From: Asterella californica
Taxonomy: Eukaryota; Streptophyta; Marchantiopsida; Marchantiales; Aytoniaceae
DNA: 64,000 bases
Reading direction: 5' to 3'
Assembly (NCBI GenBank): GCA_036924285.1
Contig: JAYKYS010000001.1
Location: forward strand, 44,391,501-44,455,500
In this document: positions 22,986-35,077 of the stretch, piece after piece
How the letters are laid out: the number at the start of each line of letters is the position of its first letter
Position numbering within the stretch: position 1 is the first letter of the stretch
The notes under the pieces: generated by a model
What the model was told of the DNA's origin: nothing
Database searches by the model: none
What the model saw: the letters and a program-made list of their open reading frames with translations, nothing else
Program-made: the position numbers and the translations under genes

Positions 22986-25900
22986 TTAGTTTTTATTCCA
23001 GAAAGCTTGTAAAAATTCAACTTGATGCGGAGGTGTGGAGGGTGGACCACTAGAAGGCGTAGGAGGGGGTGAATCTTCCCCGTCATTACGAGAAACAGAG
23101 GGCAATGGGGCAGGAGGAAAATCAGCGAAGCGGTCACTCTTCCACCGCTCCATCCATAGAGGAGGTTTGAACTCCGAGCTTTGTTGAGAAGATGCAATAA
23201 GTTGATGTGCTGATAAAGCTAGTGATCCAATCTCTTCTAGATTTTGAGAGGCAGCCGTGTTGCTAGAAGTTCTCGAGGCATCTCTATCTGAATTCATCTC
23301 ATCTGCTTGAGAAGTTGATTCCTGTCGTGACACTAAGCTTGAGTTCTCTATTTGACTCTCAGATGTGGCGCTACGTTGTTGAGAACCTGTAATTCAAAGT
23401 TCACCAATCAAGGTCAGGGAACTCTTGATCATACATACAGGTAGTCTCACATGTAGACTTGACTGTTAAGTGATTCTGTACTTAAATATGACATCAACGT
23501 GAAAAAATAAACAATGACTAGGCAGAAGTTACGGTACTGTATGCACGCACATGAACTAGAATGAAATGACTCCAGAAAGCTCAGGGAACTTTTGGTCCTC
23601 CATACAGGTAGTCTCACATGTAGACTTGACTATTAACTGATTCTGTACTAAATCATTCTTAACTTGACAGATTAAACAATGACTAGGCATGCCCAGACCG
23701 TAACTGTATGCCCGCATATGGACTAGAATGAAAGGACTTAGAAATCCACCTTGACGATCACCGTCCAGGTGACTCGAGATCAGGTTTTCTGGCCCCAGAC
23801 TTGGTCCTGAAAGTCATTAAGTGAAAAAGGGATTATTATGCTTAGAGCTAGTAGTTGGCTTCTCCAGAATCTGGTTTCCTGAATGACTTGCACTTCCAGA
23901 TTCAGTTCAATTCCAGTACACCAATTTAGGAAGAGAACGTCGAAGTAGAATAACCTAGACTCTGACACTAACTTCAACTAAATATGATATGAGTGAAAAC
24001 TGCCAAATAATTTCACTGGATCACTTTGGGAACGAGTTGATCTTTATCTGTCACAGGTTGTTGCATCTTTACTCTCTAACTTAGTTCTTATTAAATTTCT
24101 CTAAATGATTATGATATTTTGGCTCATTCCTTGCCAGGTTGCCATTGAGGGAAGGGTAACCATTCCGGGAGAGAGCTTGTTTGATATGGACTGTTAAGAG
24201 TTCCACCTGTGTAGTCGTCTTTAGTAACGTCCAACTGTCACTTTTGTGTATCATCACAGTAAAACTAGGCCTTGTGAACCTATTTGGCGCAGCTCAACAT
24301 GGGAAAAGCGGCCACTGTGGACTACATAACTGAAGGAACCATAGGAGGAAGCGCAAAACAAGAAAGGTTCCCCCGGCCGTTTTGGGCATTGGCTTTGCTC
24401 TTCCATACCTTGATTACCGCTGCTCGACGGTGAATCGATATTCCTCGTCTCAAGCTGACCACTTCGATGCTCCTGCTTAGTTCCTCTCGTAACTTCTTCT
24501 GAAATAGGAGAGGGAGAACAGGTTGAGATTTAGTTTCTCATAAACTGACAGTGTGACGACTTTCGTGGTACGAGATTTCTACGAGATTGATACAGAGTGT
24601 GTGCTTTGTGGAATTTACCACCGATCTATGAGGAGTTTGAGATTTTCGTGATAAATTACCGGATTCACCGGATTCGGCTCTTTCCGACATCATGCTTTTG
24701 AAAATTGAATGGATTTTTCCGTGCCTCGGGCTTCTCGCCTGTTCTACGAGTGGATCCTGGAGATGAGTCTGAGGATCTGCACCCATTCGCTTGCTCACTT
24801 CTGTCGGAACGAACGCACCAGGTGTCTGAGATTCTCCAGCCAAATGATGCAAATCAGAGTCTTCCGCAATACTCAAACTCAAAATCTGATCAGCAAATGT
24901 TTCCGCATCTAAAAGTGGTCCGCTTGAAAGGCTCGGAGTACGAGACTCTCCATCCATCCATGACAAACTCACCGAAGGTGACTCAGAAGGCCTTCTTGAC
25001 ATATCAGTGGCAGCTGTTATTTCGTCATTTCCATTACCCTCGTTTGCACTATCCAAGGATGATGACATAGCAGAGAGGCTTGATTTTCGCTCCAGATCTT
25101 CACTATCAGACTGCAAAGTTATCCTATCCCTGAGACCAGGATTTTTTGCCAATTCTTGTAAGATGAGGTTATTTAACTGCACACTTTTGGTTCGATGCGT
25201 CATAGAATGCAAGAAAGAATGTATTCTGACATTCGACGATCGTTTCCGATGGAATCGCTCGAGGTCAGAGTCTTCGATACCCGATACATCGAGAATACGT
25301 GAGGAACGCACAGTACGGTTCCCGGTACCAAAATCTTTTATACCACCGAGTATTATGGACGAACGCATTATAACACGCGACCCTCGCGTCGGCATGCGTC
25401 CACCGCCAGAATCTTCCCAATTATAAGAAGACACGGACGAACGGTTCCGCTCGTCCTCGTCTTCGGGTGTTTTTGCAAACAGTTCCTCACTCAGTAAGTA
25501 CGATCTTTCTGAAAGTAAGCTACCAGAAACTGATCCTTCTGATCTTTGATCAGACGTCGGTGGAATCTCAGTAACGCTCTCCCGATCGAAGTTTCCCAAT
25601 CGATCAGGAGATTTGCTAGCATCTAAAGTTGGACCGACAGTTCGTCCAGTTCCGTGGAAAGACATTTGCTCAGCTGCGTCGTCCACAGATTCTCGATCCA
25701 CTGATGAGGTATCCTCGAAGGTTGACAAACGAGTTACATATCGATCTGACATATCACTGGGAGATGTTCCCGGATGATTACCTTCACCGGCATCGTTTGG
25801 GTTTTCCGGAGCCGAGGACATCGTAGACAGGCTTGATTTTCTCTCTTCAGAATCAGGATGTTCTTTATTGTACCCTAACTTCTCCATCAGACCAGGATTT

Positions 25901-28900
25901 TTCCGGGCTAATTCTTCTAAGATTAGATTGTTTAACTCCACACTTCTGGATCTTTGCGCCATTGATTTCAGAAACGAATGGATTCTGATTCCCGACGAAC
26001 GCTTCCTTCCAGTAGCTCCCTCGAGGTCAGCATCTTCTATACCGTCGAGAACACGTGACGATTTCCTGGATTGGTTCCCGAGACTAAAACCTTCTCTGCC
26101 ACCGTGAAGAAGCGACGAACGCACGATAACACGCGGTTTAAGATCATGTCTAGAAAGGCGTCCATGACTGGATTGTATGTCTCCCGTGCGATCGGGACTT
26201 TGCATCTCTTCTGATGTGTAAGGAAGATCACTGGAGACGTCCGACGTGGAACTACTGAAACTCATTGTCCTCTCTGGTGAAGGAGATGTACCCGGCGAGG
26301 TTATACCTGATGGAAATTCATGATCGTCAGAAGAAGGCTTCTGAGAAGAAGTGTCCTCAGTCACTGATGCACGTTTGGTTAGAGAAGTTGCTAAAACTTT
26401 CCCTCCAAAGGCATCATGCGGCGGTTCCAAAACTTGATAAAGTCCTGGTTTAGAGAAAGGAATGCCGTTGTCGTTCATAGATGGTCTTGCGACGGGACGT
26501 AAAAATGGACCAAGATTCTCTTGCTCAGCGACGGCAGATCTCGATGAAAACTGTGTTTGTTCATCTTTCCTCGAAGGACGGAGAGCGCTAGTGGCCCGGC
26601 TCTGCGTTTCAACAGGAACTTGTCGCTGAAGATAGAGTTCCTTTTCAGGCAGGAGATTGACCTGAATGCTCTCATCTTTCATTTCAGGTTTCTTCAAGGT
26701 AAGTTCTGATGGTTGAGTAGGTGGTTCGCTCGTGGACTTCTCAAGGGATTCGGCATAAGCAAGCTCTCCACCTAGGAAGGAAGATCTGCTGTAAGACCCC
26801 CCCGGAAAAGAACGCGCCTCCTTATTTCCAGATGGAGCATTGCGGGTTGTATCCATTTTTTCTCCTGTTACAGTACTGGACGTTTTGCCAGAATGGGGTC
26901 TACCTGCATGGTCAGGAGATGCAGTTTACGTGAGTTCTTGTGGGAGATGGTATTGGGATCTTAGCTCCTTCCTTCTTGCTGAAGAGCTTCGAAGCATATG
27001 TACTAGCAGAGTAACTAGTAACTGCACATATTTATATATTTAAAAGCAGTTGAAACATGCTAGCTTGTGGTGCTGTGATGCTTGATGATGTGAAACAAGC
27101 TAGCATGAGATGATTGTGAAGTCATAAAACAAGTATGTATCATGTAATATAAGGGACTTAAAGATATAAGAAAGTGGGACAGTGAGAGATCTTCCACTGC
27201 AATAAGAGTAGTAAAGGTCCCGGAATTGTTACAGCTAACTAAGGAATGCACTTAATTGCACTTTTTGTTTTAGCCTTTGTAGCGTTGGTCGCTTCTTTAC
27301 CTGTTTCGGAATAGTTTCTCGTGGGAGTCTTTCGTGGCTCTGTATCTATGAGTTCTCTATAGTTAGATGAACTGTTCTCTTCAGACGCTCGGATCAGTTC
27401 CATACCTGTCTCCGAAGACTGGCGAGAGGGAGTCTTTGGAAGCTGTGTATCTTTCAAACTGGCCTCTGTGACGTTTGATAAATTGGTATCTTCAGACCCT
27501 TCCCTTGATTCTGTACCTGCCGCAGAAGACTTGCTTGACAGAGCCTTTGGAGGCAGTGTGTCCTTGGCTTCTGTGTCTCTGTCTATTGATGAATTGTTCT
27601 CTTCAGACCCTTCCATGGATTCCGTATCGATCTCAGAAGACATGCTGAAGGGAGTCGTTGGGGGCAGTGTGTCTTTGGCTTCTGTATCTCCTGATAAATT
27701 GGTCTCTTCAGACTCTTCAGTCTGTTCCATACTTGTCACAGAAGACTTACTTGACAGAGTCACTGGAAGCAGTGTGTCCTTAGCTTCTGTGTCTCTGTCT
27801 ATTGATGAATTGGTCTCTTCAGACCCTTCCATCGATTCCGTATCGATCTCAGAAGACATGCTGAAGGGAGTCGTTTGGGGCAGTGTGTCTTTGGCTTCTG
27901 TATCTCCTGATAAATTGGTCTCTTCAGACTCTTCCGTCTGTTCCATACTTGTCACAGAAAACTTACTTGACAGAGTCACTGTGTCTTCGACTTCTCTGTC
28001 AACTGATGAATCAATCTCTTCAAACGCTTCCCTCTGGTCCGTAACAGTCTCAGAAGACATGCTCGAGGGAGACTTTGGGGGGAGTGTGACTTTGGCTTCT
28101 GTATCTTCTGACATGTACAAATTGCTCTCTTCATGATCAGACCCTGTCCCTGTCGCAGAAGACTTGCTCGAGGGAGTCTTGGCAGGCTGTGTGTCGTTGG
28201 CTGAGCCTGTGTCTTTTGATAAATTGGGCTCTTCAGACCTTTGGGATATCGCGTCCTCCTCTGGAGCCTGTGATTCTTTGGATTCCCCATCTCCACAACA
28301 TTTGTCGATAATGGAACCCATTGAATTTCTTGATGAGTTGACATTCAGTACAATTATCGGCTCATCTTTCAGCTGAGCAGCAACCGCATCCAAATCGTAC
28401 GGCATGAATTTGTCCTCACCAGGTTGCTTCTGTTCAAATCGTTCGAGTGTGACTTGAAGGTCCTCGATACCTGGCGACTTACCGCGATTAAACTTTCCAG
28501 ACTCGGAGGATTCTGCACGTTTTTCCTTTACCAGACTCGCTAGATCTTCTTCGTTGCTACTTTCCTCCTTTTTGCTGCGGGCCACGCTCTCCTGTCGTTT
28601 AGTTCCAATCTGCTGAACGGAAAGCCGTTTCGGTTTCTGCTGAGCTCTTGCCTTAGACAAGCGACGAGCTTTGACCTTATTACGAGGATTGTCACTAACT
28701 AAGTATAACTTCTTTAGTGTGATGTCAGGAGTTCCTCCACGCTTCGAAGCTCGAAAGACAATTCTTTTCGCTATGGGCTTCTCTAAAGACTGTTTCCACT
28801 TGCCTTCGCGCAACGGCTTCTTCACCGGTGACAAGAGTCTTTTCGTAGCGGGCTGGTGCTTGCACTTGGCGTCACTGACAGGTTTTGCTGAACGAGTGTC

Positions 28901-30847
28901 GAGATCAACCTTATCATGCACCCCGTCTAGGTCTGGTGTCCCTCTCTGAAAGTGAACGTCACCGTGTCGAGGACTCGAGGCCCCCGAGAAGGACTCTGGA
29001 TAGGGGAGGTTCCAATGTTTATCGTGTACTTCTCGTACTGGGTAACGGAGTTGGCTTTGAAACGATGGCGATGATGGAGAAGGATCTCTATCTACGTTAT
29101 GGAAATTTCCCGGTCTTATAGGACCTGTGCCGTCGTATTTGCCAGTTCTGCTGGCAGTTTGCTGCTGTCGATATAGTTGGCTCACTGGTGTACCAAATCT
29201 TTTGGTCTTTTCCTGATGTTCGATAGTAGGCCGCCCACGGCGAGACAACTTTGAAGATCCTTCAGCAGCTGCAGGACCTTCAATACGGGTAGGCAATAAG
29301 TGACCTGGATTGTAACGAGGAGATAAAGTCTCATAGTCAGGGATTTAAGTCTTGACGATGCATCCGGTGGAGATCTTTTATCACTGGCAGGAAAGTATTT
29401 AACTTGGCCTCTGTGGACGAGATAGACTTTTGTAGTCAGGAGAAATTATTTAACCGTTAGATTCGTGTAGTATAATTAATAATAGCATCCTTAGATGCAA
29501 TGCTGTACTAGCTAGTGGGAGTAGAAACGATTGTCTCCAGTCTGCTTTTGAGATGAACTGCCATACCTAGAGCTCGGTAGAGACCAATGCAAGATCTTAC
29601 CCCCACGGTCGGTGTTTCTGTCTGTGCAGTTATACGAAGTGTTTCTAACCCATTACGGGGCACTGGAGCCGCCGTAGTACTAAACTAATAATTACCGCTT
29701 CACAGGTACGTAGTTCAACTTTTCGACCACTTCACCAGGAATTACTTTCTGTCTGAGAATTCATATTTAAACTTTAAGACTAATTCCCAGTTAAGTAGGA
29801 GCAGTAAAGATCTCGCATCAGACTTATAGTTGGCCTTCCAGATGAAACAGCATGGTTGGAAGATTCTGGCTTACCTTCGGTACCAGCAGAAAATTGGTAG
29901 TTATGAGCGGATGTTTTCTTCCTGATCTTGTTATAGGCTCTCAGACTGTTCCTCCACATTGACTCGTCCTCGAGGATGGGCTTCTGCATGGCCAAATGAA
30001 GGTTTGGACGCTTAGCGTAGCAGGACGAAATATACGCATGTGTAGAAGTGTCGAAGTCATAGAGCATCACCTCCGGTCGTGCCCATACATAGGCATCTAA
30101 GCTGTGGTCGATATTCTGCCCTAAGTCTCTGATGGAGTAAAGGCCAAGTGAGGTCCTGCAACGGGCGGCTACGCGCTTAGCCCGTTCGCGGTCTTCCTTT
30201 TTCCAGGCGGTCAAATTATTCACCCTTCCTCTCGCCTTCTCCTCTCGCAGTAAACGATTGACTTCCTGTTCCAAATCGACTCCTGAACCATCAGGTTTCC
30301 TACAGCATTGCAGACAACTGACTGTAACATCCTCCTCCTGACGACTACTAGCTGCAGGGTACTTGTTTCTTTTGACTCGTGGTAAGCAATCACAACTGCG
30401 GTTATCATCAGGATAACCTTGTAGGATAGAGCTTTGCACCACAGGCCTTTCTCCACGTGGATCTGCCACTGAAACGGTAACTCCACGCTCAGAGTCGTTC
30501 TTCACGATATTTCCTCCGGCGTTGGATGCTCTTGGACTTTCAGGTGAAACAGCGGGCTGAGGTTGGACGACTTCCCCGGATAAAGACTTCTCCGTAGGGG
30601 AACTCGGCTGTTGTTGTTCCTCCGGGACCGAGTGTGCAACTTCCGATCGGTATGAAGGCCAAATTTTCTCGTGGGGACGTAAGCAAATTACTATGGTCAG
30701 TATCCTCATCTTTAATTTCCCGAGCCATAGTTGTAACGCTCTTCTGCTAATTGCGAATGCTCGAGGAAGTCGACGTCGACTTTTCCCTCTCGTGGCCTGA
30801 GATGATTGCGGTGAATTATCTACAGTAGAGTTACCGGATGCTTGCAT
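22986..30847 (-). CDS. Large unrecognised repeat protein, 1922 aa, six exons
   Basis: My model joins 30847-29875, 29304-27301, 26903-24660, 24498-24409, 23806-23750 and 23386-22986. Every intron has GT donor and AG acceptor (for example GAAG/GTAAGC, CTATTTCAG), every intron is phase 1, and the total of 5769 bases is one open frame ending in TAA. Start is an ATG at 30847. Exon 1 (aa 1-324) has a basic N-terminus and a Cys cluster (CLQCCRK). Exon 2 (325-992) is basic, then acidic Ser/Thr-rich with tandem repeats near 680-936. Exon 3 (993-1740) carries repeated blocks with RIHSFL and LNNLILEELA. The tail is Pro/Ser-rich and ends FLQAFWNKN. Most of the protein is probably disordered. No known domain is recognised and no function is claimed. 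It could be two genes instead, but the phase agreement argues for one. Confidence 0.65.
23414..23741. repeat. 167-bp tandem duplication inside an intron
   Basis: Copy 1 starts at 23414 ('tcagggaact'), copy 2 at 23581. Both contain 'acaggtagtctcacatgtag' and 'aaacaatgactaggca'. The pair fills most of the last intron of the large minus-strand gene, between 23387 and 23749. Confidence 0.8.
27470..28240 (-). repeat. Coding minisatellite in exon 2 of the large gene
   Basis: A 216-bp unit (72 codons) is duplicated almost perfectly; the phrase 'tctcagaagacatgctgaag' lies at 27631 and 27847. Shorter diverged relatives extend on both sides. The period is a multiple of three, so the reading frame is kept. 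Encoded units carry TEAKDTLPP, SSEIDTESMEGSEE and similar acidic text. Confidence 0.8.
29305..29874 (-). other. Intron 1 of the large unrecognised gene
   Basis: 570 bp between a GAAG/GTAAGC donor and an AATCCAG/GT acceptor with a pyrimidine-rich lead-in. No ORF or repeat stands out within it. Confidence 0.55.
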
Positions 30848-31622
30848 ATCTTAATCACCGCTCGAGCACCTCCCATTCACCAGTTGCGGCTTCGGTTCCT
30901 GCGATGAAGACTCGCAAAGTATATACACATATCATTTCTAATAGCAAGTGATCATTAACCGTACCTAGAATATATGTACCCTAAACTGACTAAAAGTCGA
31001 TCATGTTGTCACTTAGCACCCCTTCGTACATGAACAGGAAGTTTAAGGTGGGAGCAGCCCTCTCATGGAGAGATACTTGATCTCACTAACTTATTCCGGT
31101 GTCCCTGAATATCTATCCGTTCAATCACCTCACAACTTTGCTTAGGGTTAAAACATGAACGTTCTAGATGATTGTCTAGATGATCGATTCAGATTTTAAA
31201 ATCCGAACTTTCTGTATCGTTTATAGTTTATATACTCACAAAGTATAAGTCATATGTTCGCTCACCCTGTAACTTTGCACTTGTAAGAACTTGATTGATT
31301 GTACCTTTAATCATATGCTTTAAGTAGAATGAGAACCGTAGACTTCCTACATAGCTCTAACCGTCTGGTATACTATATTTCACATACTTCGGCTTTTCAG
31401 ATCTAATAAGACCGGAATGATTCATGGTTTCTGCCCGGAGTCTAGTTTCTATCCTGGTTTCCAGCATTTTGTTTAGCCTGGTCAGCAAAGGGGCACCACG
31501 CTTGGGCCACAAGAGACGCAGCGGTTTAATTACGAAAGAAAGAAGGAGCGGAGAGGAAGGTCCCGATCCTGCATGATCACGTAGTGGGCAGCCGGCCCCA
31601 TGCAGAAGCCGGGTAAGGCAGC
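30848..31622. other. Divergent intergenic region
   Basis: Lies between the large minus-strand gene and the plus-strand ORF at 31623, so it would hold both promoters. AT-rich runs (for example 'agtatatacacatat' near 30917) could act as TATA elements. A small palindromic cluster 'gattttaaaatc' is at about 31192. Nothing else is seen. Confidence 0.4.
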
Positions 31623-32192
31623 ATGCAAATGGCCCCCATATCTGCAGAGAGGACGTCGGAAACCATCGCAGAGCAAGAAGTCGTACCTGACGTTGGAGCC
31701 CCCGTCGACGGCGCTGCCGCCGATCGGGACAAAAAATCGAACGAGAGCGAGGAGCGTCCTCCGAAGAAAGAGAAGAAGAAACGACGATCAAGACCGGCAC
31801 GGGCACCGTGGACCTCAGAAGAATACAAACAGGCTGCGGTTGACGCAAATGCACCGGGCTTCAAGGCACCCGATTATAGGCCACCTCGAATAACCACCGA
31901 TGATTACCTGTCGTCCCGATACAAAACTGAAACGAAGAAGCGATCCGACCACCCATGGGAGCCGATAAAAGGTGCTTATGTTTCACAGGAGTATCAAAAG
32001 GACCATCCACTTCCTCCAGTAAGTTTCCGAGGTTGTCCTGTAGGGTTCACGCCAGCTGACGGTCCCTGGGTGCAATTTTTCGATTCAATGTGGGGTACAA
32101 TCTGGGTAAGTCTCAAGTCAACTGATACGGCAGAGGCTGCGAAGGAAGCCGAGTGGACGGGCTTCGACTGGCGTAAAGACCAAATAGCGTGA
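31623..32192 (+). CDS. Hypothetical basic protein, 189 aa
   Basis: Single ORF from an ATG at 31623; an in-frame TAA lies just upstream, so the start is bounded unless spliced. An acidic N-terminus is followed by a lysine/arginine run (KKEKKKRRSRP, about aa 46-58) that could be a nuclear signal. Next is an aromatic-rich central part with repeated Tyr-containing phrases (EEYKQA, PDYRPP, DDYLSSRY, QEYQKD), then PWVQFFDSMWGTIW near the C-terminus. Two GTAAGT strings (32013 and 32105 areas) could be donors, so the C-terminus may be spliced differently. I do not recognise the family. Its tail faintly resembles that of the ORF at 33351. Confidence 0.45.
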   Translation: MQMAPISAERTSETIAEQEVVPDVGAPVDGAAADRDKKSNESEERPPKKEKKKRRSRPARAPWTSEEYKQAAVDANAPGFKAPDYRPPRITTDDYLSSRYKTETKKRSDHPWEPIKGAYVSQEYQKDHPLPPVSFRGCPVGFTPADGPWVQFFDSMWGTIWVSLKSTDTAEAAKEAEWTGFDWRKDQIA

Positions 32193-33350
32193 TTGTTGCT
32201 GTTTCGATGTCTACCAGGTGCAATTCTGCTTGAGGAACTAGGAGACGACGAATGTCATGGGGTCGGAAAAGAACACTTTAGTCTGGGCGCCTATCAGGCG
32301 AGAAGTAGATGAGGCCTGGCTAGCTAGGGAGGCTAATTAAACGAGCAACGAGGTTGAACGAATTCACAGCACTCAGATGTGACCGATCACCGATAGACAT
32401 GGAGTCGACATGCTCTTTAATGAATGAAGAAGTTTCACATGCATATGTCGCATAAGCATCTGTTTCCTATCTTGCGGAGGAACAGAGCTGGAACTGGAGG
32501 TATATTTCTTTGCAGTTCTCTTCTCGACTGGAAGACTGGAACTTCACGACGTTTGGTACACATTAAATCTGTACCGAACACCTTAGATATCGACATCTCC
32601 GATCCGATCTTTCCAGTCGTCTATGTGCATGCCTGACATTTGACATCATTGTTAGTTGGTTCCGCAGTCTCATTGACAATATGCGGAACCGAACTGACAT
32701 GTGAAATGGATTTTCTAACAGGTAGCGAAACTAAACATCCAGTTATCAGTAGCCAATGTCACGGTGGCTAATTAGTTTGCATAGATTTCTTGAGAAGAAC
32801 TCCGATCCTGGGCGCTGTATAAAAGTGAAAGTCCCCTGAAGAGGAACAAAGTTCACTGCTGCGAAGGAGAAGGGTAACGGAAGTAAACTTCTAACCCAAT
32901 GCACCCATTCAGGAGCTGTAATTATAAGCTTAACATAACAGCAGTCTCCACGAGATACAGATCAAGAATCCTGATCAAGCTACAGTACTGCAGCTACCGC
33001 TTTTCTGGGTATCCAATAACATTTTACGAATAGAAGTGTTGCGCTGACCACGTCGTTCCGGTTGAATCATTTGAATAAACTCTCACAGTTGTCACTGCGA
33101 ATGGAGCAGTTCATGGTTTCATCGAGTGATTTTACTTCCCTGCAAGGAGTACTGTACATGATCGTTCAAGAAACCTACCAATCGATCATTGGGCGCTTGT
33201 CCGTCTAATCCAAGAGACGCAACGTTTTAATCTCATCGGAAAGTCGCTTCTCGACTCTTCGATCGATCTATTCAGATCGCTGGCGACGGCCATGGATTTG
33301 GGTTGCCTCGTAAAGAGACCAGCTAGCTAGCTAGCTGGCTAGCTGCTTGT
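32193..33350. other. Intergenic stretch, no gene recognised
   Basis: Only short ORFs, such as 32424-32636. A run of 'agctagctagctagctggctagct' type palindromes lies at about 33321-33345, just before the next ORF. Confidence 0.4.
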
Positions 33351-34139
33351 ATGGCGACTGCAGGAAAGGCGGCCGCGTCAAAGCCCGCTCCGGCTGCAAC
33401 TGCAGCAAAGGATTCAAGAAAATCTACTGCTTCGACGGGGTCGAATTCGAGATCGAACTCTTCCAAGTCTGCTACTGCCTCTGGATCCGCGAAAAGCTCA
33501 GCGAATTCCGAAGACGCGGCAGGCGCCAAGAAGCCGTCTCTCAAGCCCGGAGAAGCAGCAGGAGCAGCAGTTCTGTTGTGGCCAAATGGTAAACCAATAT
33601 TGGGATCCGGTGGCAAACCAATCGATCCAGCCATACTGACAGTGGTGGTCGAGAAGGATGGAAAATCGGTGGTACATGGACCGGATGGAAAACCGTTTTT
33701 GCTACCTGATGGCAAAGCGTTGGATCCAGCTTTAGTACCCGAGAAGGAGGAACCTCCACCGCCACCACCGCCGAAGCCATATCTCGGAGTTCCTCCGCCT
33801 CGCTTTCTGAGGCCCCCATGGGAGAAACCTCCTTGGCAAGGCGGACTCCCTCCTCCCCGCTTTCTACCCTACAGCCCGATGCTGCTGAAGGCTGCGAAGC
33901 TCAAGCTTCCACCGCAGGTGGAGTTTCAAGACGCAGCGTGGGGGCGCACCATCCTCAACCTCCGGAGCGGATACCCGAGGCTTGTGAGCTTGCACCTGGG
34001 CCCCGTGGGGGTGACATTCGAAAAACATGCAGGCCCCGTGCAGTGCTTCATACACATCCTCTGTCGGGATGTTCCAGATATCCCAGAGTTGCTGGGTAAA
34101 CCCCAATTTTCTACATGCAATTTCTGCCTTCAGCGTTGA
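33351..34139 (+). CDS. Hypothetical Ala/Ser- and Pro-rich protein, 262 aa
   Basis: ATG at 33351. Residues 1-65 are Ala/Ser/Lys-rich and probably disordered. Residues about 76-130 carry four spaced G-K-P/A phrases (PNGKPIL, GGKPIDPA, PDGKPFLL, PDGKALDPA), a short internal repeat. Then come a proline run (seven Pro) and a doubled PPPRFL. The C-terminal 90 residues contain QVEFQDAAWGRTILNLRSG. I know no such family. The antisense strand is also open over 33323-33715, a composition effect. A downstream intron cannot be excluded. Plus-strand coding is favoured by the ATG, the length and the repeated protein motif. Confidence 0.5.
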   Translation: MATAGKAAASKPAPAATAAKDSRKSTASTGSNSRSNSSKSATASGSAKSSANSEDAAGAKKPSLKPGEAAGAAVLLWPNGKPILGSGGKPIDPAILTVVVEKDGKSVVHGPDGKPFLLPDGKALDPALVPEKEEPPPPPPPKPYLGVPPPRFLRPPWEKPPWQGGLPPPRFLPYSPMLLKAAKLKLPPQVEFQDAAWGRTILNLRSGYPRLVSLHLGPVGVTFEKHAGPVQCFIHILCRDVPDIPELLGKPQFSTCNFCLQR

Positions 34140-35077
34140 GATGATCAGATGTATTCCACCGCCGCGGCTAGGAAGGACGCGTACGAAAGGTCTCACTCCA
34201 ACCTAATTAACACTTTCCTACGACATATATCCTCGAAATTTGGCAGGTGGGCGTGCATCTCTATAGCGCTTGCTTCATGAGGGTATAGCTAGCTGGTCAA
34301 TCCATCGACATCGAAGTGCCCGAGTTTTTTTGGTGCTCTTTTTGGCCCAAGGCAATCCGGCCAAACTTTCAACAACCAGATCAGATTGGTGTTGATCGCT
34401 CCCAGTTCGACACGAGGCAATCTACGAAAGCATCAGTGGAAGACCGTATATATGACTGGCTGATGCAGTTGTTCTTGTGAAGGAATGGAACAAAAACGCA
34501 ATAAGTATCACCATCAGAAAAGCAGAACATCATTGCCGTATTTTGTTAGGATTCCTCGGAGAGGGATAACACATTTCCTGCCTCGACTGGCCATGGACCC
34601 CAGATCAAACATGGTATAACTAGCACGAAGATTTATGCGCAGACGTGCTACGTATACTCTCAGCTTGAACGCGTTGCCAAGTTATAGTTTAATTTGAGAT
34701 CGGTGAACCAAGTCTTATTAGTCTAAGCTCATACGAGGACGTGGAAATTGGTCCAAATAGTTCTCAAGCCTCTCAAGCTAAGCTAGCACTCTGTTGCAAT
34801 TGCCAGATGTTCATATTACATTTCATGTATATAGTATGAACATGGAAGCTCTGAAGAGAAGAAGTCTGCCATGAGCGAGATGTTACGTAACATAAGTCGA
34901 AAAAGTATGCGCAGTACTTTGAATTAAGCTCTCAGGGCATTCCTCTGCCCAAGACGTGTATTGAATTGGTGAAAGAGCTGCTGATGTAGTCCAAATTATG
35001 AGCTTATTGTCTGTCTGAGTAATTCATGGTCGGTTCGAGAGAACAGAAGTGCTACGTAATATGTATATGCATGGTCA
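34140..35077. other. Intergenic stretch, no gene recognised
   Basis: No ORF of note. It lies between two convergent genes, so it is expected to hold both 3' untranslated regions. Confidence 0.45.

Noticed and set aside
33323..33819. Minus-strand ORFs opposite the Pro-rich ORF at 33351
   Set aside because: They begin without good context and mirror low-complexity codons; the plus strand has an ATG and ordered motif repeats.
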